The position numbers were made by a program, and so were the translations under genes. 64,000 bases of DNA, from the NCBI GenBank assembly GCA_934462715.1, contig CAKSIJ010000005.1, forward strand, positions 1 through 64,000, read 5' to 3'. This DNA comes from an uncultured Clostridia bacterium. Its GTDB lineage: Bacteria; Bacillota; Clostridia; UBA1381. The notes under the pieces are model-generated. The model saw nothing but the letters and a program-made list of their open reading frames with translations. It did no database searches and was not told where the DNA came from. Shown here piece after piece: positions 54,160-63,482 of this stretch; the stretch's first letter is position 1; every line of letters begins with the position of its first letter.

Positions 54160-55803
54160 ATGGTCACAGATAACACCGGGAAAACTTACACACCGGAAAT
54201 TACTCAAAACGGAAATATAAAAAGATTTACCGTAAGAAAAAACGCAGTTTCGGCAGGCATTGAATATGTGGAATTTACCGATAGCAACTTTTGTGCTTCG
54301 GTCGGTGAGGGCGGATATTATACCATTGCCGATGTGAATAAACAAGGCAGCTATCTTTGCCGGTTTGACAAAAAAGAAGATCAAGAGGTAATTTTAAAAC
54401 AAAACCTTATGCCGATTTCCGGAATAAAAAAAGAAAATTATACCGCTTTGATTATCGCAGTCGGAATGAAAAACTGTTTTTATGTAAGGATTGGTGTAAA
54501 GGATAATAAATACACTATGGCGCTTCGGTTTGTACTTGATAAAAATGAACCGTACGAGGATATATCCTTTGAAATTCACCGCCTAAATGATGATGCCGAT
54601 TATAACGATATGGCAAGAGAATACAGAAAGTATCAGCTTGATAGAGGTGCGTGCGTACCGATCAAAGAAAGGATAAAGAATAATCCGGCGCTTAAATATG
54701 CAGCAGAATCGGTAGAAATACGAATCAGAATGGGTTGGAAGCCAGCACCGCCCACAGTTATTGAACAAACGGTTGAAAACGAACCCGAAATGCACGTTGC
54801 GTGCACATTCGACAGGGTTAAAGACATAATAGACGAGTTAAAAAAACAGGGAGTTGATAAGGCACAGCTGTGTCTTGTCGGCTGGAATAAAAGCGGTCAT
54901 GACGGCCGCTGGCCGCAGACCTTTCCTGTTGAGGAAAAGCTCGGCGGCGAGAAAAAGCTCAAAGAGCTGATAAGGCATGCTCAGGATAACGGCTGCCAAA
55001 TCGTTTGCCATACGAACAGCACCGACTGGTATAATATTGCCGAGGGATACTCTAAGGACGAGTGCGTAATCAAAAATGCAGACGGCAGTTATGCGGTAAA
55101 TGATTGGGCATGGAGCGGCGGCAAAATGTACAATCTTTGCCCTATAAAGGCATATGAAATAGCAAAAGAAACGCTGCCGAGGGTTGCCGGACTCGGATTT
55201 TTCGGTCTGCATTATATAGACGTAATGAGCGTTGAACCGCTAAGAAGATGTTATGACAAAAATCATCCGGTAACGGAAAAGGATACAGAGGAAATATTTG
55301 AAAAAATCGGTAAGATGTCGCACAAATTGTTCGGAGGTTTTGCGTCAGAGGGAGCTTTTGATTTTGCTGCTCCGTATCTTGACTATGCTTATTATGTTGC
55401 CGGCGATGGTGACGCAGGAAGTCTTTTTGACGTGCAAATACCGTTGTGGCAGTTGGTTTACCACGGTATAATTCTTTCAAACCCGACCGGTTCTACAACA
55501 AATTATACAATAAAGGATAAAAAGACAAAAGAAAAGGTTAAGGCATACGGCGGCCGTCCGAGCTTTTACTTTAATGTTGACTTTTACAATTTTGACAAGA
55601 ATGATGAAGCTCGCAGAAAAAAAGATTTGCTGTGCGATACGGACGAAAATCTGAGATACAGCGTATCAAAAATCAAAGAGGCATACGAAGAATTTAAGGA
55701 GCAAAGGCATTTGCAGCTTGAATTTATGGAAAAGTATATTTTTGAAGAAAACGGAACAAGGACAGAGTATTCAGACGGGAGCGTATGTGAAATTTTACAA
55801 TAG
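54160..55803 (+). CDS. Putative DUF5696-like glycosidase (TIM-barrel type)
   Basis: 547 aa without a signal peptide. The N-terminal third is a beta-sandwich. The linker MAREYRKYQLDRGACVP and the following IRIRMGWKPAPPTV recall DUF5696 proteins, a clostridial/paenibacillar family distantly like GH101. A TIM-barrel-like part carries LCLVGWNKSGHDGRWPQTFP, CHTNSTDWYNIAEG, FGLHYIDVMSVEP and GGFASEGAFDFAAPYLDY. Conserved Asp and Glu in IDVMS and ASEGAFD are candidate catalytic residues. The family name is from memory of its motifs, so it is tentative. Its place between GH2 and GH95 suggests an exo-glycosidase of unknown specificity. Confidence 0.5.
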   Translation: MVTDNTGKTYTPEITQNGNIKRFTVRKNAVSAGIEYVEFTDSNFCASVGEGGYYTIADVNKQGSYLCRFDKKEDQEVILKQNLMPISGIKKENYTALIIAVGMKNCFYVRIGVKDNKYTMALRFVLDKNEPYEDISFEIHRLNDDADYNDMAREYRKYQLDRGACVPIKERIKNNPALKYAAESVEIRIRMGWKPAPPTVIEQTVENEPEMHVACTFDRVKDIIDELKKQGVDKAQLCLVGWNKSGHDGRWPQTFPVEEKLGGEKKLKELIRHAQDNGCQIVCHTNSTDWYNIAEGYSKDECVIKNADGSYAVNDWAWSGGKMYNLCPIKAYEIAKETLPRVAGLGFFGLHYIDVMSVEPLRRCYDKNHPVTEKDTEEIFEKIGKMSHKLFGGFASEGAFDFAAPYLDYAYYVAGDGDAGSLFDVQIPLWQLVYHGIILSNPTGSTTNYTIKDKKTKEKVKAYGGRPSFYFNVDFYNFDKNDEARRKKDLLCDTDENLRYSVSKIKEAYEEFKEQRHLQLEFMEKYIFEENGTRTEYSDGSVCEILQ

Positions 55804-55854
55804 ACAAGTTTAAGGTTGTTAAAAAATATAAAAGAGCAGAAAGGCGGAAACAAA

Positions 55855-57984
55855 ATGAAAAAATTATGGTATTCAAAGGAAGCGAGATACTGGGAGGAAG
55901 CGCTCCCGATAGGCAACGGCCGAATCGGAGCCATGGTGTATTCGGGCGCTCAAAGCGACAAGCTGCAAATAAACGAAGAAACACTGTGGACGGGCAGACC
56001 GAACATGGAAACAAGGCAACATTCAATGAGCGAGATTGAAAAAATACGAACGCTTGTAAAAGAAAAGAAATATCCGGAGGCAACAAAGGCAACGTCGGAT
56101 ATTATGCTGGGAGTTCATTCGCAAGGATATATTTCATACGGAAGTATGTATGTTGATATTTTGAATTTGCGTGGAGAAGCAACGGATTACCGCCGTGAGC
56201 TTGATATGTCAAACGGCATGGTAAATTGTACATATACAGTCAACGGAATAAAGATCAGAAAGGAATACTTTGTTTCTCAAAAAGATGATGTGGCTGTAAT
56301 AAACATCAGCACAAGCGACAGGTGCGATATTCATGTGTATCAGGCGGTAGAGCCGGAAAACAGGGTATATACCGAGAACGGAATACTTACGTCTGTCGGC
56401 AGATGCCCGACCGAGCTTTCACAGTATACAAACGATGTGTTATACGAAAATGACAAGGAAAGCATACATTTTTGTTCGAGAATAAAAGCAATCACCGCTG
56501 ACGGGCAATTTGCAGGCGGCAATTCGCTTTGGATAAAGGGGACGCAAAATGTAACTTTGATTTTTTCTTTGAAAACAAGCTTTAACGGCTTTGATAAAAT
56601 GCCTGTTTCACAAGGAAAGGAATATATCAACTCAAGCCTTTCGGCAATTGAAAATGCGGAAAAATACAGTTATGAAGAATTAAAAAACAGGCATATTACC
56701 GAATATAAAAAATATTTTGACAGAGTGGATTTTGAAATTGACGACGAGGACTTTTCAAATATTCCAACAAATGAAAGGATAAAAAATGCTGCGGACGGAA
56801 CGGTTGATAACGGACTGGTTACCTTACTGTTCGATTATTCGCGCTATCTTACAATATGCTCGTCAGCCGAGAACGGACAGCCGACAAATTTGCAGGGAAT
56901 ATGGAGCTATCACCTCATAGCGCCGTGGCATTCAAATTACACCATGAACATAAACACACAAATGAATTACTGGGCTGTTGAAACCTGTAATTTATCGGAA
57001 TTTCATATGCCGCTTATGAAAATGCTGAAAGAATTTTGCAAAAAGGGAAATAATTTCGGCTTGCGAGGCTGGTCGTCATGGCACAACAGTGATATATGGC
57101 GTTTTAATTATGAAGCAACAAAGGGCGTCTTGTGGGGCTTTTGGCAGATGGGCGGATTCTGGACGTCAAGGCACATCTGGGAGCACTACATTCACACAAA
57201 CGATAAAGAATTTTTGGCGGAATATTATCCTGTTATGACATCGGCATGCGAGTTTTTGGAGGATTGGATGACAGAAAACGAAAAGGGCGAGCTTACAACC
57301 TGTCCGTCAACCTCACCGGAAAATCAGTTTATATATGACGGCGAGGAATGTGCTGTATGCGAGGGATCGGCTATGGATATGTCGATAATATACGACTTGT
57401 TTGATAAAACCGCAAAGGCAAGCGCTGTATTGGGAAAAGACAGAAAGCACTATGAAGATATTTTATCAAAGCTAAAACCTGTGAAAATAGGCAGGGACGG
57501 CAGAATTTTGGAGTGGGGAGAAGAATTTACCGAAAGAGAGCTCGGACACAGACATATTTCTCTCTTGTACGGCTTCTACCCGTCAGATATTATGACCGGT
57601 AAAAAATACGCTGACGCAGTGCTTGAAACTCTGAGAGTAAGACTTGAAAACGGCGGCGGTCACACCGGATGGTCAAACGCATGGATTGCGTGCGTATATG
57701 CAAGATTAGGTGACGGTGAAAAAGTTATGCACCATATCAGAAATATGTTTAAAAAATCAATTTATCCGAATATGTTCGACGCGCATCCGCCATTTCAGAT
57801 TGACGGTAATTTCGGTATTGCCGCAGCTATCTGCGAGAGCCTGATGCAGAGCCACACAGGTGAGATAAGGCTTCTTCCGGCGTTGCCGAAGGAATGGCAA
57901 GCGGGCCATGTTAAAGGCTTTGTCGCAAGAAACGGCGAAACTATTGATTTTGAATGGAAAGACGGTAAAATTGTCGAAAAGTAA
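55855..57984 (+). CDS. GH95 alpha-L-fucosidase/alpha-L-galactosidase
   Basis: 709 aa from the ATG at 55855, with AAAGGCGG upstream; an in-frame ATG at 55816 lacks a site. It opens LWYSKEARYWEEALPIGNGR and has INEETLWTGRPNM. The (alpha/alpha)6 barrel carries LQGIWSYHLIAPWHSNYTMN, NINTQMNYWAVETCNL and TCPSTSPENQF, all GH95 signatures, and the C-terminus has DAHPPFQIDGNFGIAAA. GH95 enzymes cleave alpha-1,2-L-fucose, and some act on the related L-galactose of pectin and xyloglucan. It is cytosolic, with no signal peptide. Its product could feed the isomerase-family enzyme at the left edge. It starts 51 bp after the DUF5696-like gene. Confidence 0.9.
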   Translation: MKKLWYSKEARYWEEALPIGNGRIGAMVYSGAQSDKLQINEETLWTGRPNMETRQHSMSEIEKIRTLVKEKKYPEATKATSDIMLGVHSQGYISYGSMYVDILNLRGEATDYRRELDMSNGMVNCTYTVNGIKIRKEYFVSQKDDVAVINISTSDRCDIHVYQAVEPENRVYTENGILTSVGRCPTELSQYTNDVLYENDKESIHFCSRIKAITADGQFAGGNSLWIKGTQNVTLIFSLKTSFNGFDKMPVSQGKEYINSSLSAIENAEKYSYEELKNRHITEYKKYFDRVDFEIDDEDFSNIPTNERIKNAADGTVDNGLVTLLFDYSRYLTICSSAENGQPTNLQGIWSYHLIAPWHSNYTMNINTQMNYWAVETCNLSEFHMPLMKMLKEFCKKGNNFGLRGWSSWHNSDIWRFNYEATKGVLWGFWQMGGFWTSRHIWEHYIHTNDKEFLAEYYPVMTSACEFLEDWMTENEKGELTTCPSTSPENQFIYDGEECAVCEGSAMDMSIIYDLFDKTAKASAVLGKDRKHYEDILSKLKPVKIGRDGRILEWGEEFTERELGHRHISLLYGFYPSDIMTGKKYADAVLETLRVRLENGGGHTGWSNAWIACVYARLGDGEKVMHHIRNMFKKSIYPNMFDAHPPFQIDGNFGIAAAICESLMQSHTGEIRLLPALPKEWQAGHVKGFVARNGETIDFEWKDGKIVEK

Positions 57985-58001
57985 TTTGAGGTGATAAGCA
58001 G

Positions 58002-60401
58002 ATGATTTCAAAGACAGATTTTAAAAATCCCGATTCAAGATTTGCTCCGTATTGCTTTTTCTTTCTTAAAGGTGAATTTAATTCAGAGAATATGGAAAGC
58101 ATGCGCAAAATTCTTGAAGAAAAGGGATTCAGTATCGGATATTTGCAGGACAGAGGGATAACTGATAACAAGTTTTTGAGCGGAGGTTGGTTTGAAACCG
58201 TAAGAAAAACCGCAGAAAAAGCAAGTCTGCCGTTCGGCCTTTGTGATGAGCAGGGCGGCATGTACGGCGGTATGTGCATGGATAAAAATATTCCGAAAGC
58301 GGTATCGCTTTCGGTTGAAAGAAAGGAAATAGCAGGTGAATATACGGTTCCCGATTGTTTTTTTGCTGTCAGCTTCAGCCTTAAGGATTGGAAAATCGAC
58401 AACAGCACAATGCGGCTGTTATATCCCGGTGAGAGTGAAAAGGAAAACGGGGTAATATATCAGTTCGGAAAATATCACAAAAGAAGTATGTCGGGTTCGG
58501 ATATTGATTATCTGAATCCCGAAACGGCAGATATTATAATCAAAGAGGTATACGAAAAAATCAAAAATCATCTGTCGGATTATTTCGGAAATAAAATTAC
58601 CGGATTGTTTATGGATATTGAGGGCGACTTTGGTTATAAGCTTGCTTACAGCGACAGCATGAGGGAAAAATACAGAGAACTGTTTGACGATGATATGCTG
58701 ATTAATATGCCGCTTTTGTTTGAAGAAGATATTGACGGTAAGTGGGTTTGTGCAAGATACAGATGGCACACGGCAGCGGCAAAAACCTATGCCGGATTTT
58801 TTGCCAAAATATCCGATTGGTGCAAAAACAACAACATCGAATTTACCGGCCATACATGGGAGGAAAACCTATACGGGCAGGTTATGCAGGAGGGAGATTT
58901 TTATGATGTTGAAAAAAACTTTTCAATTATAGGAACGGACAGTCTAAGGCTTGAGTGTTATTCTCAAAGAGAATTTGCCGAGGCTAAGACGGTAGCACAT
59001 ATGGAAAATAAAAGGCTCATGTGCGAGGCGCTGGGCTGCGCCGGAAACGCACTTTCTCCGCAGGAGTTTAAAAGAAGTGTAAATTGTCTGACGGCATGGG
59101 GAGTAAGCCACATAATTCTGCACGGTGTATATTTGACCCGTGATATTGAACAAATGGGATTTATGCCCGATATGTGCGACAAAAACCCGTACTGGGACGG
59201 TTTTGATATAATTTCGGAATATATAAAAAGAACATCGTACATAACCTCTGAAACGAAAATTTGTGCCGATACGGTGATTCTAAATCCGATTGACAGCGTT
59301 AAGGCACTTATCGGAGATTATGTGCTTGATGACAAAAACGAGTTTTCGGGATATATAATCGAACAGCGTGATATGTTAAAATGTGCGCACGGACTTGAAA
59401 TCAAAGAAATTGAGGACAGTTACAGCAGCGCAATCAAAGAACTGACGGAAAAGCACATAGAATTTTTGGTTTATGACACCCAATATATGCTTTCTTCGGA
59501 TTTTGATGGAATAAAAAATATCGTTATTCCGACAATGCCGATTATTTCAAGACGTGTTTTGGAAAAAATACGCACTCTTTCCGAAAAGGGAATTAATATT
59601 TACTTTATCGGAAGAACACCCTTTGCAAGCATTGAAAACGGTATAAATGACGATTTGAGGGATATGCTCTACGCTATCAAAAATGTCAAATCCGAAATTG
59701 ATATAGAATCGTGTATCAGACTTGAGAATAAAGGCTTTGATTTTATATCCTCACACCGAACTGACGGCAGCAGTCACTATTTTTGGATATATAACAATAC
59801 CTCAATAAAGCAGAATGCCGTTTTCAAAATAAAAGGAATAAAGGGAAAGGTGACAAAAATTAACTGCGAAAGCGGTGAATTTTCCGAAATATACAGCATT
59901 GAAGAAGCTGACGGCGCAAAGGTGTTTACGGATTTTGAAGCTTATGAAGCTTTTTATGTCAGAATAGACGAAAGACGTGAGATTATACCCAAAAAATGGA
60001 GCGTATCTTATAACGAAAAGGTATTTTCAACAAATAAGCTGCAAGACTGGGTAAATTACGGTATTGACAATTTCAGTGGATATGTAAGCTACGAAACCGA
60101 ATTTGAAACGGACTTTATATCACATACGGAACTGATTATCGAAGAAGCTTATCACGTTGTAAAGCTATATGTTAATGACAAATACGTCGATATTAAAATG
60201 TGGCAGCCGTATAGCTTTGATATAACAGACTATGTTATTTCGGGCATTAACAAAATACGAATAGAGTGCGGAAATCTTTTTTCAAACAGCTTGAAGCACT
60301 ACAAAGACAAAAAAAGGTGGCAAACAGCTATTCACCGAACGAACCCGATAGACAGCTATAAAAGTGGAATATACGGTGATGTAAAGGTAGTTATTTTTTA
60401 A
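58002..60401 (+). CDS. GH106-like alpha-L-rhamnosidase family protein
   Basis: 799 aa. The opening FKNPDSRFAPYCFFFLKGEF resembles the start of GH106 and related rhamnosidase-like enzymes, where a line about re-arranging wide TIM barrels follows. Further motifs are GLFMDIEGDFG, the SDSMREKYRELFDDD and LLFEEDIDGKW stretch, IEFTGHTWEEN and LRLECYSQREFAEAKTVAH, all in the family's usual order. The last 150 residues form a GH2-type jelly roll (FSGYVSYETEFETDFISHTE). It is cytosolic. An alpha-L-rhamnose-releasing role fits pectin, but the protein is shorter than most GH106 members and the acid/base residue cannot be fixed. GAGGTG precedes the ATG. Confidence 0.62.
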   Translation: MISKTDFKNPDSRFAPYCFFFLKGEFNSENMESMRKILEEKGFSIGYLQDRGITDNKFLSGGWFETVRKTAEKASLPFGLCDEQGGMYGGMCMDKNIPKAVSLSVERKEIAGEYTVPDCFFAVSFSLKDWKIDNSTMRLLYPGESEKENGVIYQFGKYHKRSMSGSDIDYLNPETADIIIKEVYEKIKNHLSDYFGNKITGLFMDIEGDFGYKLAYSDSMREKYRELFDDDMLINMPLLFEEDIDGKWVCARYRWHTAAAKTYAGFFAKISDWCKNNNIEFTGHTWEENLYGQVMQEGDFYDVEKNFSIIGTDSLRLECYSQREFAEAKTVAHMENKRLMCEALGCAGNALSPQEFKRSVNCLTAWGVSHIILHGVYLTRDIEQMGFMPDMCDKNPYWDGFDIISEYIKRTSYITSETKICADTVILNPIDSVKALIGDYVLDDKNEFSGYIIEQRDMLKCAHGLEIKEIEDSYSSAIKELTEKHIEFLVYDTQYMLSSDFDGIKNIVIPTMPIISRRVLEKIRTLSEKGINIYFIGRTPFASIENGINDDLRDMLYAIKNVKSEIDIESCIRLENKGFDFISSHRTDGSSHYFWIYNNTSIKQNAVFKIKGIKGKVTKINCESGEFSEIYSIEEADGAKVFTDFEAYEAFYVRIDERREIIPKKWSVSYNEKVFSTNKLQDWVNYGIDNFSGYVSYETEFETDFISHTELIIEEAYHVVKLYVNDKYVDIKMWQPYSFDITDYVISGINKIRIECGNLFSNSLKHYKDKKRWQTAIHRTNPIDSYKSGIYGDVKVVIF

Positions 60402-60460
60402 TATACAGTATATATACAATTACAGAATTATTAAGCAATGATAAGAAAGGAACAAAAAAA

Positions 60461-62443
60461 ATGAACATTAAAGAAAAAATCGAAAGACTTGAGGATAACA
60501 GCGAGCTTATTGTGGAAAGCGGCAGATATTTTGTTGACGAAACCATAAATCTCAGCAACAGAAAAAATATAAAAATCCGTGCAAACGGCAATGTAATATT
60601 TGACGGGGGAATTGTCATACCCAAAGAAAAGGTTAAAACTTACGATAAAAACATTAAGATGATTGATTTATCGGAGTACGGACTTGATTTGGCGGAGTAC
60701 GGAACAAGAGGCTTCAGACGTTCGTATGTTAATTCACAGAACGAGCTGTTTATAAACGGCAAGCCGTACAAAGTGCCTTGCTATCCGAAGGGCAAGCCGT
60801 TTACATACGCTGACGGAGATATTAAGGATTGCGGAAGTATACCGACAAAATATGAGTATGACAACAGACCGGCGGTAATTAATGTAAAAGATGAAAAAAT
60901 ACTTTCATTTGCCGATGAAGAAGATATATATCTTGCCGGATTCCCGAGTCAATCGTGGGCAGACGACTGTATTAAAATAGCAAAAATAGATACGGAAGAA
61001 AAAACAATTACAACAACCGAGCCGCATCTTTTCGGGTTCAAGGTGACCGGTCATTCATCATGGTATATATTGAATTGTTTCGGTGCGCTCAGCGAATCGG
61101 GAGAATATTATATCGACAGAAAAAATCAAAAATTGTATTTCATATCCGATGAAGAAATCGAAACAATTCAGCTTTCGGTTCTCGGCAGTGCAATGATGTC
61201 GCTTACGGATTGTGAAAATGTTTCGGTTGAGGGAATAACCTTTGAAAACAGCAGAAACAGCGCAATATATATTGAGGGCGGAAACAAATGTACATTCAAT
61301 AACTGCACATTCAGAAATCTCGGAATACTTGCAGTACAGATAGGACAGGGAGCGACTGACCAGCCGAACGGATATAACACTCACCACGGCGAACGTGCCG
61401 ATTGGGTTGAGCCGCCCGTACCTATGTCAGGAAATATGGGTTCGTGGCACGAATATCTGTACGAATTTGCCGCATGGGACAATAACGGCGGATTTAATCA
61501 CTCAATAGAAAACTGCAAAATATATAACACCGGTGCCGGCGGTGTACTTCTCTCGGGCGGCAACAGAAAAAATCTGATTCCGGGAAATAACAGAGTTTAT
61601 AACTGCGAAATTTACGAAGTAAACAGACTTGATAAGACCTACAAGGCAGGCGTGAATTTGATGGGAGTGGGGAACACCGTTTCACACTGCGAGATATACG
61701 ATATGCCGGGAATGGGTATATATCTGCATGGAAACGATCACATTATTGAATACAATAAAATACATGACGTTGTGAAAAGCGTATCGGACAGCGGAGCAAT
61801 TTACATGGGACGTGACATGAGCGAGGTCGGAAATATATTCAGAAATAACTACATATATAATCTGAAAAATGTGCACCCGACAGATGCGGGAGTGTGTGCG
61901 ATATACTTTGACGACTGGGATATATTTAACGCAGTATATGATAATTTCTTTTACAATATACAGGGCGGAGGCTTCTGCGTGATACATCATACCTGCGGAG
62001 GACTGCTGTCGTTCCATGATAATTTTATAATAGACTGCGTACCGGGTATTATGCCGGATAACATGAGCAATGCATATATAAGAATGCACAGAGAACCTTT
62101 GGCAATGGTAAGAGTACATACCGTCGATAAGGACGATATGCACGGAGTGGATATAACGTCCGAGGTGTACAGAGAAAAATATCCGTATCTCTATGACGTA
62201 TACAAGAACGATGCAAGACCGGAATGGATGTATTATAACAATCGGATTCGCTACAAAAAGTATGATTTGTTTGTTGACGGCGAAAACGGTGATTTTACTC
62301 AGGTAGATTCTTGGGGAAAATTCTGGCGTGATGAATTTGACTGGATGAGAAGAACCGATGTGGTTATGGGATATGATAACGATCTGGCACCGACTCATAG
62401 GGTGGACTTTAAAGGTATAGGATTGATAAAGGAGGAAAAATAA
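60461..62443 (+). CDS. Right-handed beta-helix glycosidase (GH141/GH120-like), cytoplasmic
   Basis: 660 aa without a signal peptide. The N-terminal ELIVESGRYFVDETINLSN starts the helix. The loop LSESGEYYIDRKNQKLYF is the mark of GH141/GH120-like helices. Turn repeats (VSVEGITFENSRNSAIYIEG, NCTFRNLGILAVQIG, HCEIYDMPGMGIYLHGN) and acidic residues in VSDSGAIYMGRDMSE and AIYFDDWDIFN are possible catalytic sites. GH141 has alpha-L-fucosidase and xylanase members, GH120 beta-xylosidases; the exact activity is open. The broken gene at 5451 is its close relative. It ends by overlapping the SGNH start as TAATG, so the two are coupled. Confidence 0.7.
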   Translation: MNIKEKIERLEDNSELIVESGRYFVDETINLSNRKNIKIRANGNVIFDGGIVIPKEKVKTYDKNIKMIDLSEYGLDLAEYGTRGFRRSYVNSQNELFINGKPYKVPCYPKGKPFTYADGDIKDCGSIPTKYEYDNRPAVINVKDEKILSFADEEDIYLAGFPSQSWADDCIKIAKIDTEEKTITTTEPHLFGFKVTGHSSWYILNCFGALSESGEYYIDRKNQKLYFISDEEIETIQLSVLGSAMMSLTDCENVSVEGITFENSRNSAIYIEGGNKCTFNNCTFRNLGILAVQIGQGATDQPNGYNTHHGERADWVEPPVPMSGNMGSWHEYLYEFAAWDNNGGFNHSIENCKIYNTGAGGVLLSGGNRKNLIPGNNRVYNCEIYEVNRLDKTYKAGVNLMGVGNTVSHCEIYDMPGMGIYLHGNDHIIEYNKIHDVVKSVSDSGAIYMGRDMSEVGNIFRNNYIYNLKNVHPTDAGVCAIYFDDWDIFNAVYDNFFYNIQGGGFCVIHHTCGGLLSFHDNFIIDCVPGIMPDNMSNAYIRMHREPLAMVRVHTVDKDDMHGVDITSEVYREKYPYLYDVYKNDARPEWMYYNNRIRYKKYDLFVDGENGDFTQVDSWGKFWRDEFDWMRRTDVVMGYDNDLAPTHRVDFKGIGLIKEEK

Positions 62444-63435
62444 TGATATATCAAGATGTGGAATTGTTTAATGCAGAGGAAGTTGAAGAATTTGACGGCG
62501 GCGTCATGTTGCAGCGCTTTACAAAAGAGGCCTGCCGTGACACTCAGTACAGGGCGTCATGGATGGTATCGGCAGCAATGGGGTGCGAAATTCGGTTTGT
62601 TGCGGAATCTGATGTTTTTTGGATAACGCTTGGAGCGGTGACAAAGGATATTAATGTTTACGTAATGCGCGGAGATTATTTTTACGATAAATATATAATA
62701 AAAGCAGGCACAAAAACGGTTCTTGAATTCGAGAATCACGACTTCTTAAGCGAATATAAAAAAATAGATGAGGCACGGTTCAGTCATAATGTATGGCGGT
62801 TCTATTTTGAATATGAAGGTCCGATTGTGTATTACGGAATACGCTCATTGCACGGAAACGTACGACCTCCGCATACATCGGAAAAACCAAAGAAAACAAT
62901 TCTTGCATACGGTTCGTCAATAACTCATGGCTGTTGGGCGATGGATTCGAGAAATTCGTATATTCAACAGGCAGCGCAAAGATTGAATATGGACGTGATG
63001 AATAAGGGTATGGCGGGTGCTTGCAGATTGGAAAACAGCATTTGCGATTTTTTGATAGACTTAAAAGGCTGGGATATAGCTTTTCTGGAATTGGGAGTTA
63101 ATGTTTTGGATCACTACAGTGTGGAAAAATTTGAGCAGTGTGCAGAATATCTTGTTAAGAACTTGTGCGATAGAAACGCAGACAAACCTGTATTTTTGAC
63201 GGGAAGTTATTATAACCACATAAGTTTATCCGAAAACAGAGAAAAATCCGATTTGTTTGAAGCTGTTTTAATGAATATCAGGGACAAATACGGACTATCA
63301 AATTTGCACTATGTGAGCGGCGAAAAGATAATGGACAGCACAGAATATCTGAGCCGTGATGTTGTACATCCGTCGGATTGGGGACACATACGCATGGGTG
63401 AAAATCTGGCTCGGATTATTGAAAAGAATATATGA
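62443..63435 (+). CDS. SGNH/GDSL-type hydrolase, cytoplasmic
   Basis: 330 aa. An N-terminal beta-sandwich (about 1-140, RASWMVSAAMGCEIRFVAES) precedes the SGNH core: block I AYGSSITHGCWAM, block II NKGMAGACRLENS, block III LELGVNVLDHYS and block V DVVHPSDWGHIRMG, so Ser, Gly, Asn and the Asp/His pair are kept. No signal peptide, unlike the two SGNH proteins of the secreted block. It could remove acetyl groups from oligosaccharides already inside the cell. AAAGGAGG stands before the ATG. The gene overlaps the beta-helix gene by one base. Confidence 0.78.
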   Translation: MIYQDVELFNAEEVEEFDGGVMLQRFTKEACRDTQYRASWMVSAAMGCEIRFVAESDVFWITLGAVTKDINVYVMRGDYFYDKYIIKAGTKTVLEFENHDFLSEYKKIDEARFSHNVWRFYFEYEGPIVYYGIRSLHGNVRPPHTSEKPKKTILAYGSSITHGCWAMDSRNSYIQQAAQRLNMDVMNKGMAGACRLENSICDFLIDLKGWDIAFLELGVNVLDHYSVEKFEQCAEYLVKNLCDRNADKPVFLTGSYYNHISLSENREKSDLFEAVLMNIRDKYGLSNLHYVSGEKIMDSTEYLSRDVVHPSDWGHIRMGENLARIIEKNI

Positions 63436-63482
63436 GAAAGCATAGCAGAATACTTCAAGGCGGTAAAACGGAGAGGTTAAAT

